Notes: a model not told the origin generated them from the letters alone. A stretch of 64,000 nt of DNA from Deinandra increscens subsp. villosa (GCA_039602395.1 JBCNJP010000006.1:44576428-44640427); one strand, 5' to 3'; positions 31,135 through 42,149 are shown, numbered from the stretch's first letter. Made by a program: numbers and translations.

Positions 31135-33747
31135 ATGGCTGAAGAGATGCTGATTGGAGATATAAAATATGAACCAGATCACTGTATGCCGGCTTATCTA
31201 GAAGATCCGCCAGAAAAACACATGGAGTTATTTTACTCGCTGGTGGCAGGGATGAACACATGTAAAATAAATTATGCCCTGAGGACGAATGTGCTCATCG
31301 ACGAGATGCTGGTCAGAGAGTTTTGGGGGTCTGCTAGAGTGAATTCAGACAAGACAAGGATTACCGCAACAGTCCAGAACAGGCAAATTGTCATTGAAGA
31401 AGAAGACATAAGGCAGGGCCTGAACATTACAGATGAAGCTTCTGATCCAATCACATACACAAAGGAGGTAGTTCTGGCGGGAGCTCAGTTAATGGGGTAC
31501 GAGGGAAAGTTTCCGCCTATCTTCAAAAAGCTTCTGCCGCACTACTGGAGGTGCCTGGCACATTATATGCAGAAGTCTTTCCTAGGGAAGAGAACCAGTT
31601 TCGATCAATTGAATCAAATTCATGGAACTGCATTTGTAGCCCTGGCATTAGATTGGAAGTTTAACTTCTCAAAGATGATGTTGCTAGACTGGGCAGTCAA
31701 TGCCATGCTGAGCGCCAGAGAGCAGTTTTTAATGACACCTAGATTTGTGCAAATGGTGATAATGAAGAAGTATCCGATGATAGAGGAAAGAATTGAGAAG
31801 CTAGATGTCAAGGTTATGGATATTGGGGTCTTTGGTCTGCAAACCCAAGACAGACCGGGTAAGCAGACATTTGAAGGAAGATTGGAATGGACAAAGAGAG
31901 GTGCGTTCCCTGAAGTTGCACGGGAACAAGTGATGGATGACTCTGAGCCAGAGGCAGATGTGCCTGAAGTTAATGCATCAATTGCCGAAGACCAAGACTT
32001 GACAGTAACTCAAGCTGTTAATGTTCAAGATGAAGATGTCATTCCATCTGATGAAGAAAATATCATGGATGACATCCTGGCTGGGCAGGACATCTCTGAA
32101 GAGGATATTTATAGAGATTTGGAGCCTCTCACCCATAAACGGTCGAGGGATGACATGATTGGCTCATCTGGGAGTGACACGACGCCTCCAGAGCTGAACC
32201 TGACTGTAGATGATGTTCTTGAAGAAGAACCCGTCCCTGCTCGTGAACCATCTCCTCGAAAGAAATCAGATCCAAGGAGCATACGGTTCAAATTCACCAA
32301 GACTAGCTCGAGCTTAATGATTGTAGAACCATCTGGACCCAGTTCTGTGGGACCCAGTGGTCAAGTAGAAGCAACTGATGATGACATTCAAGAGCAACCT
32401 TCTGCCTCACAGACAGAAGAGGTGCATGATCAACCTGCCCCTGTGCAGCAAGCTAGTCCGATTCTGAACGTGCAAAGCCCTGTACGTGAAGATAGGCAAT
32501 TTCTGGAGGTTGAGAGCACCTTCGTTGTTCCAAGTCCGGTAAGAGTGAGCGTCTCTACCGCGACCAGCCAACCACTTGCGGCTCCAGGTTTCCGCCCATT
32601 GATGGCTGCTGAGCTTCCAATAGATTTGAGGATTAGTGCTGATCCTCAGATCAACTTCCTGATCTCTCAGAATAGGATCAGACAGAATGAGATTGAGGCT
32701 CTCATGAAAGAAAACCAACGTTTGAGAGAGAAGGAGGAGGCAAGCAACAAATATATGAGAGAGTATGAGGTGGCAGACAAGGAAAGAATGGAATATCTTT
32801 ACAAGATGATAAAGGACCTGAGAAGGAAGGTTAATGAACTGACAGATGGTGCAGGGCCTAACAACACAGGTGCCCCTGGTCAGAGTTCATCTCAGGGAAA
32901 TCAAGCTGCTGATGCAATGGAGACTGACGAAGGTGATGAGAATATAGTGATGCCGGATTACGCCCGCTGTGGCAGGATCATCTCAAAGGCTCCAAGATTC
33001 CACGAAAACTGGTTCAAGGAGTTTTTCCAAGGACCAGCTCCCACACAGTACACCATTGATGTTGGTGAAAGCTCGATTGATAGACGTGGGAGTCGTGAGA
33101 CTATCTTATGCTGGCATTACGATATGGAGAAGAAAATCTTTGCCGTGATCCGTGACGGTTATAGTCCAGTGGAGTACTACTCTTCACGTGCTCAATTCCA
33201 CTCCTGGACTGAGCCTGAGATCAGGAGCCTTCTGAGAGCTCCATTTATTAACAGGTGGAATGGACCAGAAGGTAATCAGATCAGAGATAATCTGCTAGGC
33301 CACATGGAGAATGATTTCAGAGAGTTCGAGCTGAAGGAGGTCAGGTGGAGAGAGACCGGGACTGACCCTGTGACAGGGCAGTCTATTGGAGAAGCACGGA
33401 GGCCACCAACTAAGCGCACAAGGGTGATTAATATGTTGGACGAGATCGAGGATGAAACACTGGTAAGAAACTTTGATTGCTGGTATTACGATCCGACAAC
33501 ACATGAAGTGGTGGTTCTCTGCAAGCCGATGCGTCAATTCAGATTTTATGACCCGGTGGATTTGCTTAGATTTGGTGAGAGAGATATCAAGCTTCTGGCC
33601 ACCCAACCCATACTTGGAGACGAGAATGATATGGCAAATGCTATAAGGGTTGGGATATTTGATGGAGCAGCGAAGAAGATTGTAGAGAACGGATGGTGGT
33701 CGAACAACGTTCAAACATCATTCAGGTTTGACTTGCTGCTGCCGTGA
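31135..33747 (+). CDS. C third ORF, about 870 residues, function unknown (env-position ORF)
   Basis: Open from 31111, but I prefer the ATG at 31135 (MAEEMLIGD) because CTTGTCTTTCTCAG/ATGGCT is a near-ideal splice acceptor with a CTGAT branch-like word upstream. Numbering from 31111: an N-terminal domain at about 10-280 with LVREFWGSARV, EEDIRQGLNI and FNFSKMMLLDW, a pattern I associate with plant retroelement proteins of unknown role; an acidic, Ser/Pro-rich disordered middle (280-500); a coiled coil (about 515-575); and a C-terminal region (610-878) rich in W, Y and F. I see no signal peptide, transmembrane span or cleavage site, so its env-like position does not make it an envelope protein. 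No stops, only 21 bp before the polypurine tract. Confidence 0.8.
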   Translation: MAEEMLIGDIKYEPDHCMPAYLEDPPEKHMELFYSLVAGMNTCKINYALRTNVLIDEMLVREFWGSARVNSDKTRITATVQNRQIVIEEEDIRQGLNITDEASDPITYTKEVVLAGAQLMGYEGKFPPIFKKLLPHYWRCLAHYMQKSFLGKRTSFDQLNQIHGTAFVALALDWKFNFSKMMLLDWAVNAMLSAREQFLMTPRFVQMVIMKKYPMIEERIEKLDVKVMDIGVFGLQTQDRPGKQTFEGRLEWTKRGAFPEVAREQVMDDSEPEADVPEVNASIAEDQDLTVTQAVNVQDEDVIPSDEENIMDDILAGQDISEEDIYRDLEPLTHKRSRDDMIGSSGSDTTPPELNLTVDDVLEEEPVPAREPSPRKKSDPRSIRFKFTKTSSSLMIVEPSGPSSVGPSGQVEATDDDIQEQPSASQTEEVHDQPAPVQQASPILNVQSPVREDRQFLEVESTFVVPSPVRVSVSTATSQPLAAPGFRPLMAAELPIDLRISADPQINFLISQNRIRQNEIEALMKENQRLREKEEASNKYMREYEVADKERMEYLYKMIKDLRRKVNELTDGAGPNNTGAPGQSSSQGNQAADAMETDEGDENIVMPDYARCGRIISKAPRFHENWFKEFFQGPAPTQYTIDVGESSIDRRGSRETILCWHYDMEKKIFAVIRDGYSPVEYYSSRAQFHSWTEPEIRSLLRAPFINRWNGPEGNQIRDNLLGHMENDFREFELKEVRWRETGTDPVTGQSIGEARRPPTKRTRVINMLDEIEDETLVRNFDCWYYDPTTHEVVVLCKPMRQFRFYDPVDLLRFGERDIKLLATQPILGDENDMANAIRVGIFDGAAKKIVENGWWSNNVQTSFRFDLLLP

Positions 33748-33768
33748 AGTGGTCTAATGGTTCATGCC

Positions 33769-33779
33769 TAGGGGAAGAT
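33769..33779 (+). promoter_or_regulatory. Polypurine tract of C
   Basis: TAGGGGAAGAT directly before the 3' LTR start TGTTGGGC; the usual copia plus-strand primer. Confidence 0.93.
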
Positions 33780-34176
33780 TGTTGGGCTATATTATGTAAG
33801 GCATGAACATTAGTTGGGCTTTTGTATTTGGGCTTAATCTAGCTTAGTTAATAGGCCATGTGGGCCATTTAAATGATTATGATTGGGCTAGGTTAGTGTT
33901 TATGATTGGCCCAAGCTCATGTATGAGGTGGTATAAATACCACCTCATTGTAATCGATTAGGGTAAGCTTTTCCAATACAACTTCAGAGTTTACGATTTC
34001 TTGTCTCCTTCTGGTTTACGATCAGCTTCCAATAGTAGTTGTTCTTCATTCAAGGCTTCATCTTTTCACTAGATCTAGTCTATTCTTCTACTATTGTTCT
34101 TGAATCGATCTTATACAAGGATTCCGCACTTGTATTTGATTAGATATCGTGTGTTTGGGATGATTTCGGACCTACA
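33780..34176 (+). repeat. 3' LTR of C
   Basis: 397 bp, matches 21479-21876 with about four substitutions and three 1-bp indels. It keeps the palindromic TATA region (33923-33948). Followed by GGATC. Confidence 0.96.
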
Positions 34177-34451
34177 GGATCCACCTCACCCGAATAGTGA
34201 GGGGGCTTGCAAGCCATGAATTTGTTAAAAGAACAACGTTTCTTCGCCTTTTCCGGTTCCCTTCGATTTAGAAGAACCTCCTTTAGCTCATCAAACTTTT
34301 CATTCATGGTTTTAAGAAGATCCTCTTGGATCTTGTGCACATAATATGGGAGGGCGACATCAATAGCCTTCCCGACTTCTTCAGCAATTCGGGCCCTTAG
34401 GGCCTCCTCTCTCTGTTCCTCGGTCAAGCCGTCCCCAACTTGGTTCGTCAT
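34177..34451 (-). pseudogene. gag: B gag, N-terminal part
   Basis: ATG at 34451 begins an acidic, helical N-terminus (TEEQREEALRARIAEEV) and reads through the CKPPHYSGEVDP segment to C's target duplication GGATC at 34177. It resumes at 21478. C entered in the middle of gag, so B can no longer make capsid. Confidence 0.9.
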
Positions 34452-34855
34452 GACACTACAGAGTTTAATTCAACCAGTTGGTTCACATATCAATTCCCCT
34501 TTCATAGAGCAGGGTTACTATGGACTCCCCTCGGCAATTTCCAAGGGTGTCACATATAAGGTCATGGGTTTATAGCAATTTCCATAACCCATCTTAAACT
34601 ATTCATGCGTCTCCCGCATCTTTGGTTCCGGTGCAATTCACCATCCCCGTTGGTGATTCTGAAATTACCAAGTTGTGCATCAATTATGCACCCTTAGTTA
34701 CCTTCCACAACACGCACTAAAACCATAATCATACATCTATTTAGAAATTTAACACGTACCTGGATCTCCACGAAGCTCGAACCGAACACTTAGCCATTAT
34801 CTCGAGCACAGGTTTGAGTTCAAGAGTCAAATTACACTTGAATCCCTCAAACCTC
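34452..34855 (-). other. 5' leader of B
   Basis: Non-coding sequence between the PBS and gag ATG. Nothing else is recognised. Confidence 0.7.
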
Positions 34856-34868
34856 GGCTCTGATACCA
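34856..34868 (-). promoter_or_regulatory. Primer binding site of B (initiator tRNA-Met)
   Basis: The minus strand reads TGGTATCAGAGCC three bases after the LTR end CGTTACA, the standard plant tRNA-iMet complement. Confidence 0.95.
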
Positions 34869-34871
34869 ACT

Positions 34872-37046
34872 TGTAACGACGCTAATTATTTTTACTATTT
34901 CGTTAACGAATATTTAACTTGAAAAGTGGTCCCAGAAAATTTCGTGGTAAATTATTCGTTTATACGATAACATCTTGCATTTTTATCCACATACGTAATA
35001 GATAGAGTGTCAAATACAAGTGTGTCATTAAGTTCATCAAAACCTTAGCAACCAAGTGTGTGCTAAATACAAGTTAATACTAGTTCAATTATTTTCAAAG
35101 GATGGCTACGACGAGCCATGATCATCGAAAGAGGTGGCAACTTGCGTGTTCGGTTCGTCTCGAGCTCGGGGGATCCGTATCTACATGGTAGTTTTACCTG
35201 CGTGCAATTACACCACATTAGTATGAAACGTTAATGCAAGTTGGAACGACATTTAGGCATTAAAACGGAGGCGAAGTTTCAAAATTTAGGCTGCTCCACC
35301 GTAAGCTACGCTGGCCACCGTAGCTTACGGTGGCTTCAGCTAGCCTACGGTGGCTTGATGCTGGCCTACGGTGGGTGCCAAGGCTACAGGCCACCGTAGC
35401 TTACGGTGGCCACCGTAAGCTACGGTGGTACCTGTGGTTTTGGTACCCCGTCTTGGTTCTTTTTCCACTTAATCACCCGGATTCGATTTCCCACCATTTC
35501 ATAAGTTACCAACACATGGTTTAAGCTCCAAAAACTTGCTAGACTCAAAAATTTAGACATGGACCAATTACCCATCGTTACCTTGCTTTTACTTACCCGG
35601 TTGACCCGTTAAGAGCCAACCCATGCCTCCAATCATCCGAGATCATAAATGAACCCGACATTGGACATTTCATAAATGTGTATAGTCATCCTTGCCAACC
35701 ACCAAGGACCCAATTAACCCTTGTGGCATCTTCGGATCAATTATCCGATGGCTAAAGCATGCGGAGGGAAGGAAAATCAACCCAATTTGATTGACTAAGC
35801 CACTTCCTCCTTCCCTCTATGAGGGTATCCATTTATCCCCTCATGAGGGAAGACTTATCCTTTTCTACCCACTAGGGTCCATAACCAAATGTAGGATGTC
35901 TATAATTTTTCTTACTAGTATAACGAACAAGATGTACGTTACCTCGATTGCTTGACGTTCCACTACCACTAGCGTGTGCTTGGTTACTCCCTTCGAAGCC
36001 TTGATTGCCTATATTATCAATAGCTCATCAAGACCATAGCCATAACAAGAATTTTGCAACCATGGCATCAATTATAAGATATCACCCAATCATGGTGACA
36101 TCAATAGTTTCACAAATCTATCATCATGTAAGACCTCAATTAACACCAAGTTCACCATTCGAGCATACTTACCAACATTTCATAATTTTTACTATTATAC
36201 AACTCGTTTTATCACGGGATCATTGTCACATGCCTTCTATGATTTCCTAGCCACAATTCATGGAAATTTACTCAATTATAGTCTAAGGATCTTCACACAA
36301 GCATTTTATCAAACACATGGTAGGCATAGTCTATGTTATTAGTCCTAACTTGGTTTTCATGTTTGCTAATCACCATCTCACCTCTATTAAGTGCGATTCA
36401 AGTCCAATACATGTATTAACACACAATGTTCACAGGAAATTCACATATACACACAATTTAGCTCATTGTCTATGAACCCCCAAATTGGGTTTTTCGCAAT
36501 TCATGGGCTAGTCACCAAGTTGGGAGGCTAGCCCTCCTAATACACTATCTACATGTGTACAAGCATCACAATTTCAGCATATAGCAAGCAGAACCCATCA
36601 ATTTCATGATCTACACATCAATTTCCAAGTTCCTACACATGCATTAAGGTGGGGGTTACACTTACTTGGTCAATTAGATAGTAGGACACAAGGATTTCCC
36701 TTCCAAATCCACACACATGCACACAATCGCAGGTCTTAAGAGGAGGAAGCCAGAATTTCGAGTTCAAGAGGTGGAGGGGGCTTGGGTTCGATCAGCAGGA
36801 GGAGATGTCGATCTCCTCTTGTTTCCAGCCCCTTTTCTCTAAACTAATTTGCACAAGTTGCACTTTAGTCCCTCCACTTCTAACTCTTTTCAATTGTTAA
36901 CATAATATGGTTAGTTTCACATGTAACCCTCCCATTATAACCTATTTATGCAATGTTCTAGCGATTATAGGTTTTCTATTAAACCCCAAGTTAAGTTTAC
37001 ACAAAATTTAACGAAAATTACAAATCATAGAATTCGGGTTGTTACA
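34872..37046 (-). repeat. LTR of B, right copy (5' LTR)
   Basis: 2175 bp, TGTAACGACG...GGGTTGTTACA, near-identical to 15136-17310, with its own copy of the palindrome cluster (35296-35428). Followed by CATAA at 37047-37051. Confidence 0.96.
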
Positions 37047-37051
37047 CATAA

Positions 37052-38831
37052 TATCAATTAAAAGATTTATTTGATCATGATTTCTCCCCCAAAGTATTTA
37101 AACAGTTTTAAAAGAAAGGGGCCCTGAAACTAACTTGATCAAGGTGATGATGAAAGCTGTATCGCGCTGGACGTAGCATGTAATCCGTGTCCTAATAATA
37201 ATTAATAAGACGGTTTAAAGGTACTGTTTCACTTAGATAATGTTTAGTTACTCAAATGATCCTGGTCGAGTCTTGACATAACATTCCTGTTTGTATTGTT
37301 TGGAAAGCCCGTTTGGAATATTTATCGTTCAAATAAATATTTAGGTTAATGAATATATTTATAATCGAATAAATATATAATTTATACGAATAATTATAAA
37401 TCATATAATTATTTATGGTTATGAGAATATATATTTATATCAAGTTTTGAACATCGAGACAAATAATAGAGTATTTTATTATTTGAAGTTCACGTTATGT
37501 ATCTTAAGCTTCAGTTCATAATTTTAGACCATAATTATATATAAGTCATAGAAATATTTATGAAAATAAATATATATAACTTATAGAAATGATATATGTT
37601 TCAAAATTCTCAAGATTCTATAAAAATATAAGTCTTTATATTTTTAGAAATTTAGTCGTTTCCTTCACCGCTATACCATACAAGTATCTGAAGAATTATC
37701 GATATGATAACTAATATTTAACTTCGTAAATATTATTATGTTTAAGTTATCTCAAGTAGTATTTCTAAATTATATTTAGAAAATAATAAAATATTAGATT
37801 GAGATATCTGTGTAATTTGTTTTTAACACTTTTAGGAAAATATATTTGTAACAATATATAAGTTTCACGTTGAGTAAGTTCAAAATATAACACCGTATAT
37901 TTTTTTTTAGGTCCACGCGTCTGGAATTTATATATTATATATATAAGTATTCCCTTAAGTAATATGATATGAAAACTAATATTTAAGTCATTAAATATTA
38001 TCGAGTTGTGATAATTATAAATAAATATTTTAAGTTATTAAAGAAAATGAGATCTAAAAGTATGAGCACCTAGTTATTAATTATGAGTCTCAAAGCTTGG
38101 TATTTAAGAATATATATGTTTTATAAAAATAAACACATTTTTATAATCAACATAGCCAATAATATATTCTTTATATTTATGTCCAAAATATATTCGTTTA
38201 TATATTTTTAGTCCAACATGTCACTTTGAGGGTCTCCGAGTCAGTTTTTATACCGCTTAGTCTATAATCTTTTTAGTCCTCACAACGATTGTCAAATATA
38301 TATCGTGACATAAGTGCTTAAATATTAACGTTAGTTTAATATTTAGGACGGTTTGTTCATTAATATATATTTAGTGGGTGAAGTATCAAGACTCGTTTTG
38401 AGTGATTATAAATATAAAAAACGAATAATGAAAATGATTAAATTGGGAAGTTTAGACTTTTACCTCTAGCACTAGGCTAGGTGATGAACCGAAAGAGGTG
38501 AGAATATCTCCGTAAAACCGATAGAAAAATATCGAGTTTTAAAAGTTTGACCCGAAAGGTAAAGCGGACTTTTGCTGGCTAGTTTTCGGTGGTTTATGGT
38601 GCTCGTTAGGGGCAAACGCTCAAACCGTTCGAGAGGTGGCCGGGTGGACTAGTCGTTAGTGGTGGAATGGTGGTGTGGCAGTGGTCTGACAGTGGAGAAA
38701 CGGTGGTCTAAAGTCGGCTATTGGATTGTTTTTGTCTAGAACCAAAAAAAAAAACAAAGAAATGTGTCTGATGAAAATGAAAATGGCGGCGGGACTAGGA
38801 CTGATTTGCTTCATTTTTTTGTTTCTTTCAC

Positions 38832-38865
<34 letters not shown>

Positions 38866-40418
38866 CATTTTGGTCCAATCAGAAGGAAAAGAAGAGACAA
38901 GAGGTTTGGTTGATTGAAAAAGAGAAAAAGGAGAAAGAGTTGGGGTGATCGGTGAAGGTCACGGTGGTGGTGTTGGTTCATGATCCCGGTGATGGTGGTG
39001 GTTGATGATGATGATGACGAAGGTGGTGATGGAGGCTGATGGTGGTCCGTAGTTTTGGTGATGGCGGATGATAATGGTGGAGGTTGGCGATGATGATCGT
39101 GGATGATGATGATAATGGTGGAGGTTGGCGATGATGATCGTGGATGATGATGATAATGGTGGAGGTTGGCGATGATGATCGTGGTGGATGATGATGATGA
39201 TAATGCTGGAGATCGATGATGATCGTGGTGGCAGTAGGGTGGATAGGTGACGGGGCTATGGCGACAGCAGGAGACCGTAGGCATCGGGTGGTGGCGGTGG
39301 GGCTGTGGTGCTCGTCGGTCGAAGGATGGGAGGAAGGGGGTCAAGGTGGTGTTGAATGCTTGAGTGGTGTGGTGGGTTTTATGGTGGAGGTGGAGTATGG
39401 AGATGGTGAAGGAGGGATGAATGTTTGTGTGTTGCATGAGGTTGTGTGTAAAAAATTGCAACATGTGCTCTTTTCTTTAACCTTAGTTAGGTTAGCGGCT
39501 AACCCTTGTTTAAGTGGTGTGGTTAGGAGGTTTAGGTGGTGTTAATTTTTATAAAAGTTAACACCTTTTTTAATTATTTTATAAAATCTACTAATATAAA
39601 TGTAGTTTGATAATAAAATATATAATTCAAAGTCGATGGAGACTTTAAATGGGCAAAAATGTAGAGAATGGTTGTCAGGCCGATATAGTTCGTGTCAGGG
39701 CCGGTATGCGAGGCTTTCTCCGATTTTCACGCAGGTCGATTCTTTATTCACTAAAATTAATCGGAAATATTTTCTTTAAGCTTAAAAGTGCCGGATGACC
39801 TGTTGGGCTATGTTTTTAGGCTCGGTTCGTTTATTTCGCGGTGTTGGGCCGGACTGGGCCCAATTCATCATACGGATGAATTACACCGAATCATTCTGGC
39901 GTTTTGATCGGGACAGGTTTCTAAATTAGTTACGAGACTCATATATTAATAAAGAATTATGGTTTTAGCCATAAATTTAATTATTCAGAAGTTTCGTCTT
40001 TTACTTATTTTACTTGCTCGTGTACCGCGTTCAGAAAATAAATAATTTGTTTGAATTGATTTAAGCTCGAATATTTTACGTAGTCAAAACTAACTAAAGT
40101 TTTAATTAAAATATTCACTTAAAGTGTTCGTCGGGTGTCGGTATGATGTCCTACGACACCGTTTCAAAAAAAAATATATATAAAAAGTCATTTTATATTT
40201 TAGTTTTCTTATTATTAAAATTCCACCAATCCCATGGTTAAGTTTCCTTTTTTGTTACGGGTATGTTTTTCCACTACAAACGTGGGAATTGTCAAGGTTG
40301 GACGTTTACGTGCATAGTGTTTACTAATAATATTATTAAATCAAGTCATGCACATGTATATACGTATTTATATGGTCAAAGTATAGGGTTGACCTTGGAT
40401 TTTTGACGGGTTGTCACA
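37052..40418 (-). repeat. Right LTR of A, part 2
   Basis: Resumes after B's duplication and matches the left LTR to its last base, GGGTTGTCACA, without the Helitron. It is followed by A's duplication CAAAG. It contains a TA-dinucleotide tract (38832-38866) at the empty Helitron site and the GAT/GGT minisatellite. The long minus ORF 38811-39464 is repeat translation. Confidence 0.9.
39060..39225. repeat. GAT/GGT minisatellite in right LTR of A
   Basis: Four tandem units of GATAATGGTGGAGGTTGGCG-like sequence, homologous to 8760-8905 in the left LTR but with different unit spacing. Confidence 0.7.
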
Positions 40419-40423
40419 CAAAG
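40419..40423. other. Target-site duplication of A, right copy (CAAAG)
   Basis: Follows A's terminal TTGTCACA and matches 896-900. Confidence 0.9.
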
Positions 40424-40870
40424 CATTAGCTTGGACTTCTAAGGATGAACAAGTAATGAGAGGAGGGTTCTCATACACTTGCTTCTTCTTGAATGAAACT
40501 CTGGTCCTTGTTAAACGAATTGGAACTGGCTTGACTTGCCTGTATCTTTAGAGGATAGAATTTTGGAAAACCTCTATCTTGGCAATCTTGATTGTAGTTC
40601 TTAAAATGACATGGTAAATTTCTTGATTTGACTGCTCTGCCTCTTGACTAACAAATGCAGTGATGCATTCAGCTTCCCCCCAACTTATGAATGGTTTTTT
40701 TAAAATTAAAATCTTTTAGAAGATTCACTTGAACCAACAAACTTCTCTTAAGCATCAGATTTTTCCATAGGTTAAGTCCTTTTCTGGCTGGTTCTTCAAC
40801 ATGAGCATCAGCAGTAGCATTTGATCAATAGAATCATTGACTTTTCCTTTCCTCTCATTCTCGGGAAGCC
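40424..40870 (-). mobile_element. Interior of the minus-strand element that hosts A, right piece
   Basis: Continuation of 747-895. Short minus-strand open stretches are seen but no domain I can name. Its right border is not defined; plus-strand gypsy sequence takes over near 40870. Confidence 0.3.
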
Positions 40871-41200
40871 TCTTTTAGACATTTGGAGAGCTTTGATCAA
40901 CCCAAACAACAAGGAAATAATGCTCTAACTTGGCGATAATGAGCTCTCTGTGAAGCTTGAAAGATCCTTGATCTATTCGTCATCAGATAACCCTCCTTGG
41001 CTGCCGGAAGAAGAAGGACTAACCCATAACATCCTAGAAAAGAAGGAAGACCCACCTCCTGATGCAGATGAATTTCAGCATGAGTCCATCGAAGCAATCG
41101 AAGCTAACCCAGAGGAGGAGACCGTTAAAGGCAAACCCGTTGCTGAAGAACCACCCCTCTAGAGCTTAAGGAACTTCCGGACAATCTGGAGACAAATTAA
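40870..41200 (+). pseudogene. Ty3/gypsy gag-pol junction fragment
   Basis: The 40950-41162 ORF (KLERSLIYSSSDNPPWLPEEE, acidic) is followed, after a small indel, by a reading of ELKELPDNLE at about 41161-41193, the conserved segment that precedes RT in many plant gypsy elements of the Tat/Athila type. Nothing of RT follows. It is an isolated, frameshifted scrap. Confidence 0.5.
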
Positions 41201-41595
41201 TAATTTTGGGCAGGCGTTACTTCGCATAACGCAAAGATTCCTTCGCATAACGTGCGGGTTGATGGCATATTGCCACCCCCTCCCCTTGTCCGTGGTGTAT
41301 CGCATGGAACAAGATTTCCAGCACTCAGTTCGAAATTTCGAAGTTTTTGTACTTAGTCAAATTTTCAGGTTTTTCAAGTTTAACCCAATACAACTTCAGC
41401 CATTCCTCATTTCTAACCATGAAACAACATAAATAATAGCCACTTATATACAAGCAAAATCTATAAACATCAAATTACCATGTAAATGAGATCGTCAATC
41501 TCTCAACAACCTTTTGAATTTCCAACCCAATTGACCCTATCTCCATAAGCAACATGGGTATATCCAACATACCTTCCAACTTAAATCCTTATTTG
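41201..41595. other. Unassigned sequence before E
   Basis: No gene is seen. CTTCGCATAACG occurs twice within 25 bp near 41220-41245. Confidence 0.5.
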
Positions 41596-41600
41596 TATAG
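41596..41600. other. Probable target-site duplication of E, left copy (TATAG)
   Basis: TATAG before TGTCACACCCCC. The right copy is TACAG at 58653-58657, one mismatch. Confidence 0.55.
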
Positions 41601-42149
41601 TGTCACACCCCCAAAAATCCCACGCGCGATAACGCGTCGCAGGGAGTGTGAAAAACCAGGATCGCCATCCATTAGTTACACCAAACGACCAAAAATAAAT
41701 AAAAAGGTTGTATATTTCATCAAAATATAAATACAGAGTTTTACAAATGCGGAAGCGTAAATACACTGAAAGTATTAATGTAAAAACACCACCACCCAAG
41801 GTGACTTGGCTTGTTCAAAGACAATAAAAGGATTTTCAAATACTCATGCATGCGTACTCATGATACCCGAAGATCCACAACCTAAGAAATAACATGCTAA
41901 AAAGTGTCAACACAAAGTTGGTGAGTTCACAGGTTTAATATTCTCAAACAGTACAAGTCGTGTGAGCATAATCACTAATATATATAAGATAGCTAGCTAG
42001 ACTATATACATGAAACTTTGCATATGATGGTCACCGAAGCTGACAATTGTTTATAGTTCGCCTTGTTACGTTGAGGACAAATATAACACCCATTCAATAT
42101 CTCATCGTGTCAGCGCAACTGACCCGGGTGGGGTTTGTCAAATCCAGTA
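41601..42149 (-). repeat. Left LTR of E, part 1
   Basis: Matches 55942-56489 of the right LTR, then is cut by F. The last five bases, CAGTA (42145-42149), are F's duplication. Confidence 0.88.

Larger units (their letters stand above)
21479..34176 (+). mobile_element. Ty1/copia LTR retrotransposon C with extra 3' ORF, 12.7 kb
   Basis: LTRs of 398 and 397 bp (TGTTGGGCTA...GGACCTACA) are flanked by GGATC. Order: LTR, PBS, 0.6-kb leader, gag, pol (PR-INT-RT-RNase H, the copia order), 2-kb spacer, third ORF of 878 codons, polypurine tract, LTR. The large Gag with a coiled coil and the additional ORF downstream of pol recall the Sirevirus lineage; I infer the affinity and have not tested it by phylogeny. 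The LTRs differ by about four substitutions and three single-base indels, so the element is young. Pol and the third ORF are open; gag has one frameshift near its end. Confidence 0.95.
15136..37046 (-). mobile_element. Ty3/gypsy LTR retrotransposon B (minus strand)
   Basis: A complete element with two 2175-bp LTRs, a CATAA duplication, an initiator tRNA-Met PBS (34856-34868), a polypurine tract (17311-17335) and a gag-pol interior of about 4.9 kb once C (21479-34176) is discounted. By eye the LTRs differ at about eleven positions and have no indels, so insertion was recent. Even so, pol has several stops and one frameshift. The domain order PR-RT-RNase H-integrase and the C-terminal end resemble chromovirus-type gypsy elements. 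Confidence 0.96.
901..40418 (-). mobile_element. Nested Ty3/gypsy LTR retrotransposon A (minus strand)
   Basis: A is an outer element with LTRs of about 4.1 kb (TGTCACACCC...GGTTGTCACA). Its interior, about 10076-14983, carries minus-strand remnants of gag, protease, RT and RNase H. The outer ends are flanked by CAAAG. The left LTR holds a Helitron (3446-8510) and the right LTR holds gypsy element B (15136-37046), which itself holds copia element C. Without the insertions A would be roughly 12.5 kb. Integrase is not recognisable and the catalytic residues of RT are lost, so A is dead. The right LTR also lacks its first roughly 640 bp, the part matching 901-1537, together with the primer binding site. 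Confidence 0.88.

Noticed and set aside
31135..33747. Calling C's third ORF an envelope gene
   Set aside because: No hydrophobic signal, membrane span or protease site is visible; position alone is not enough.
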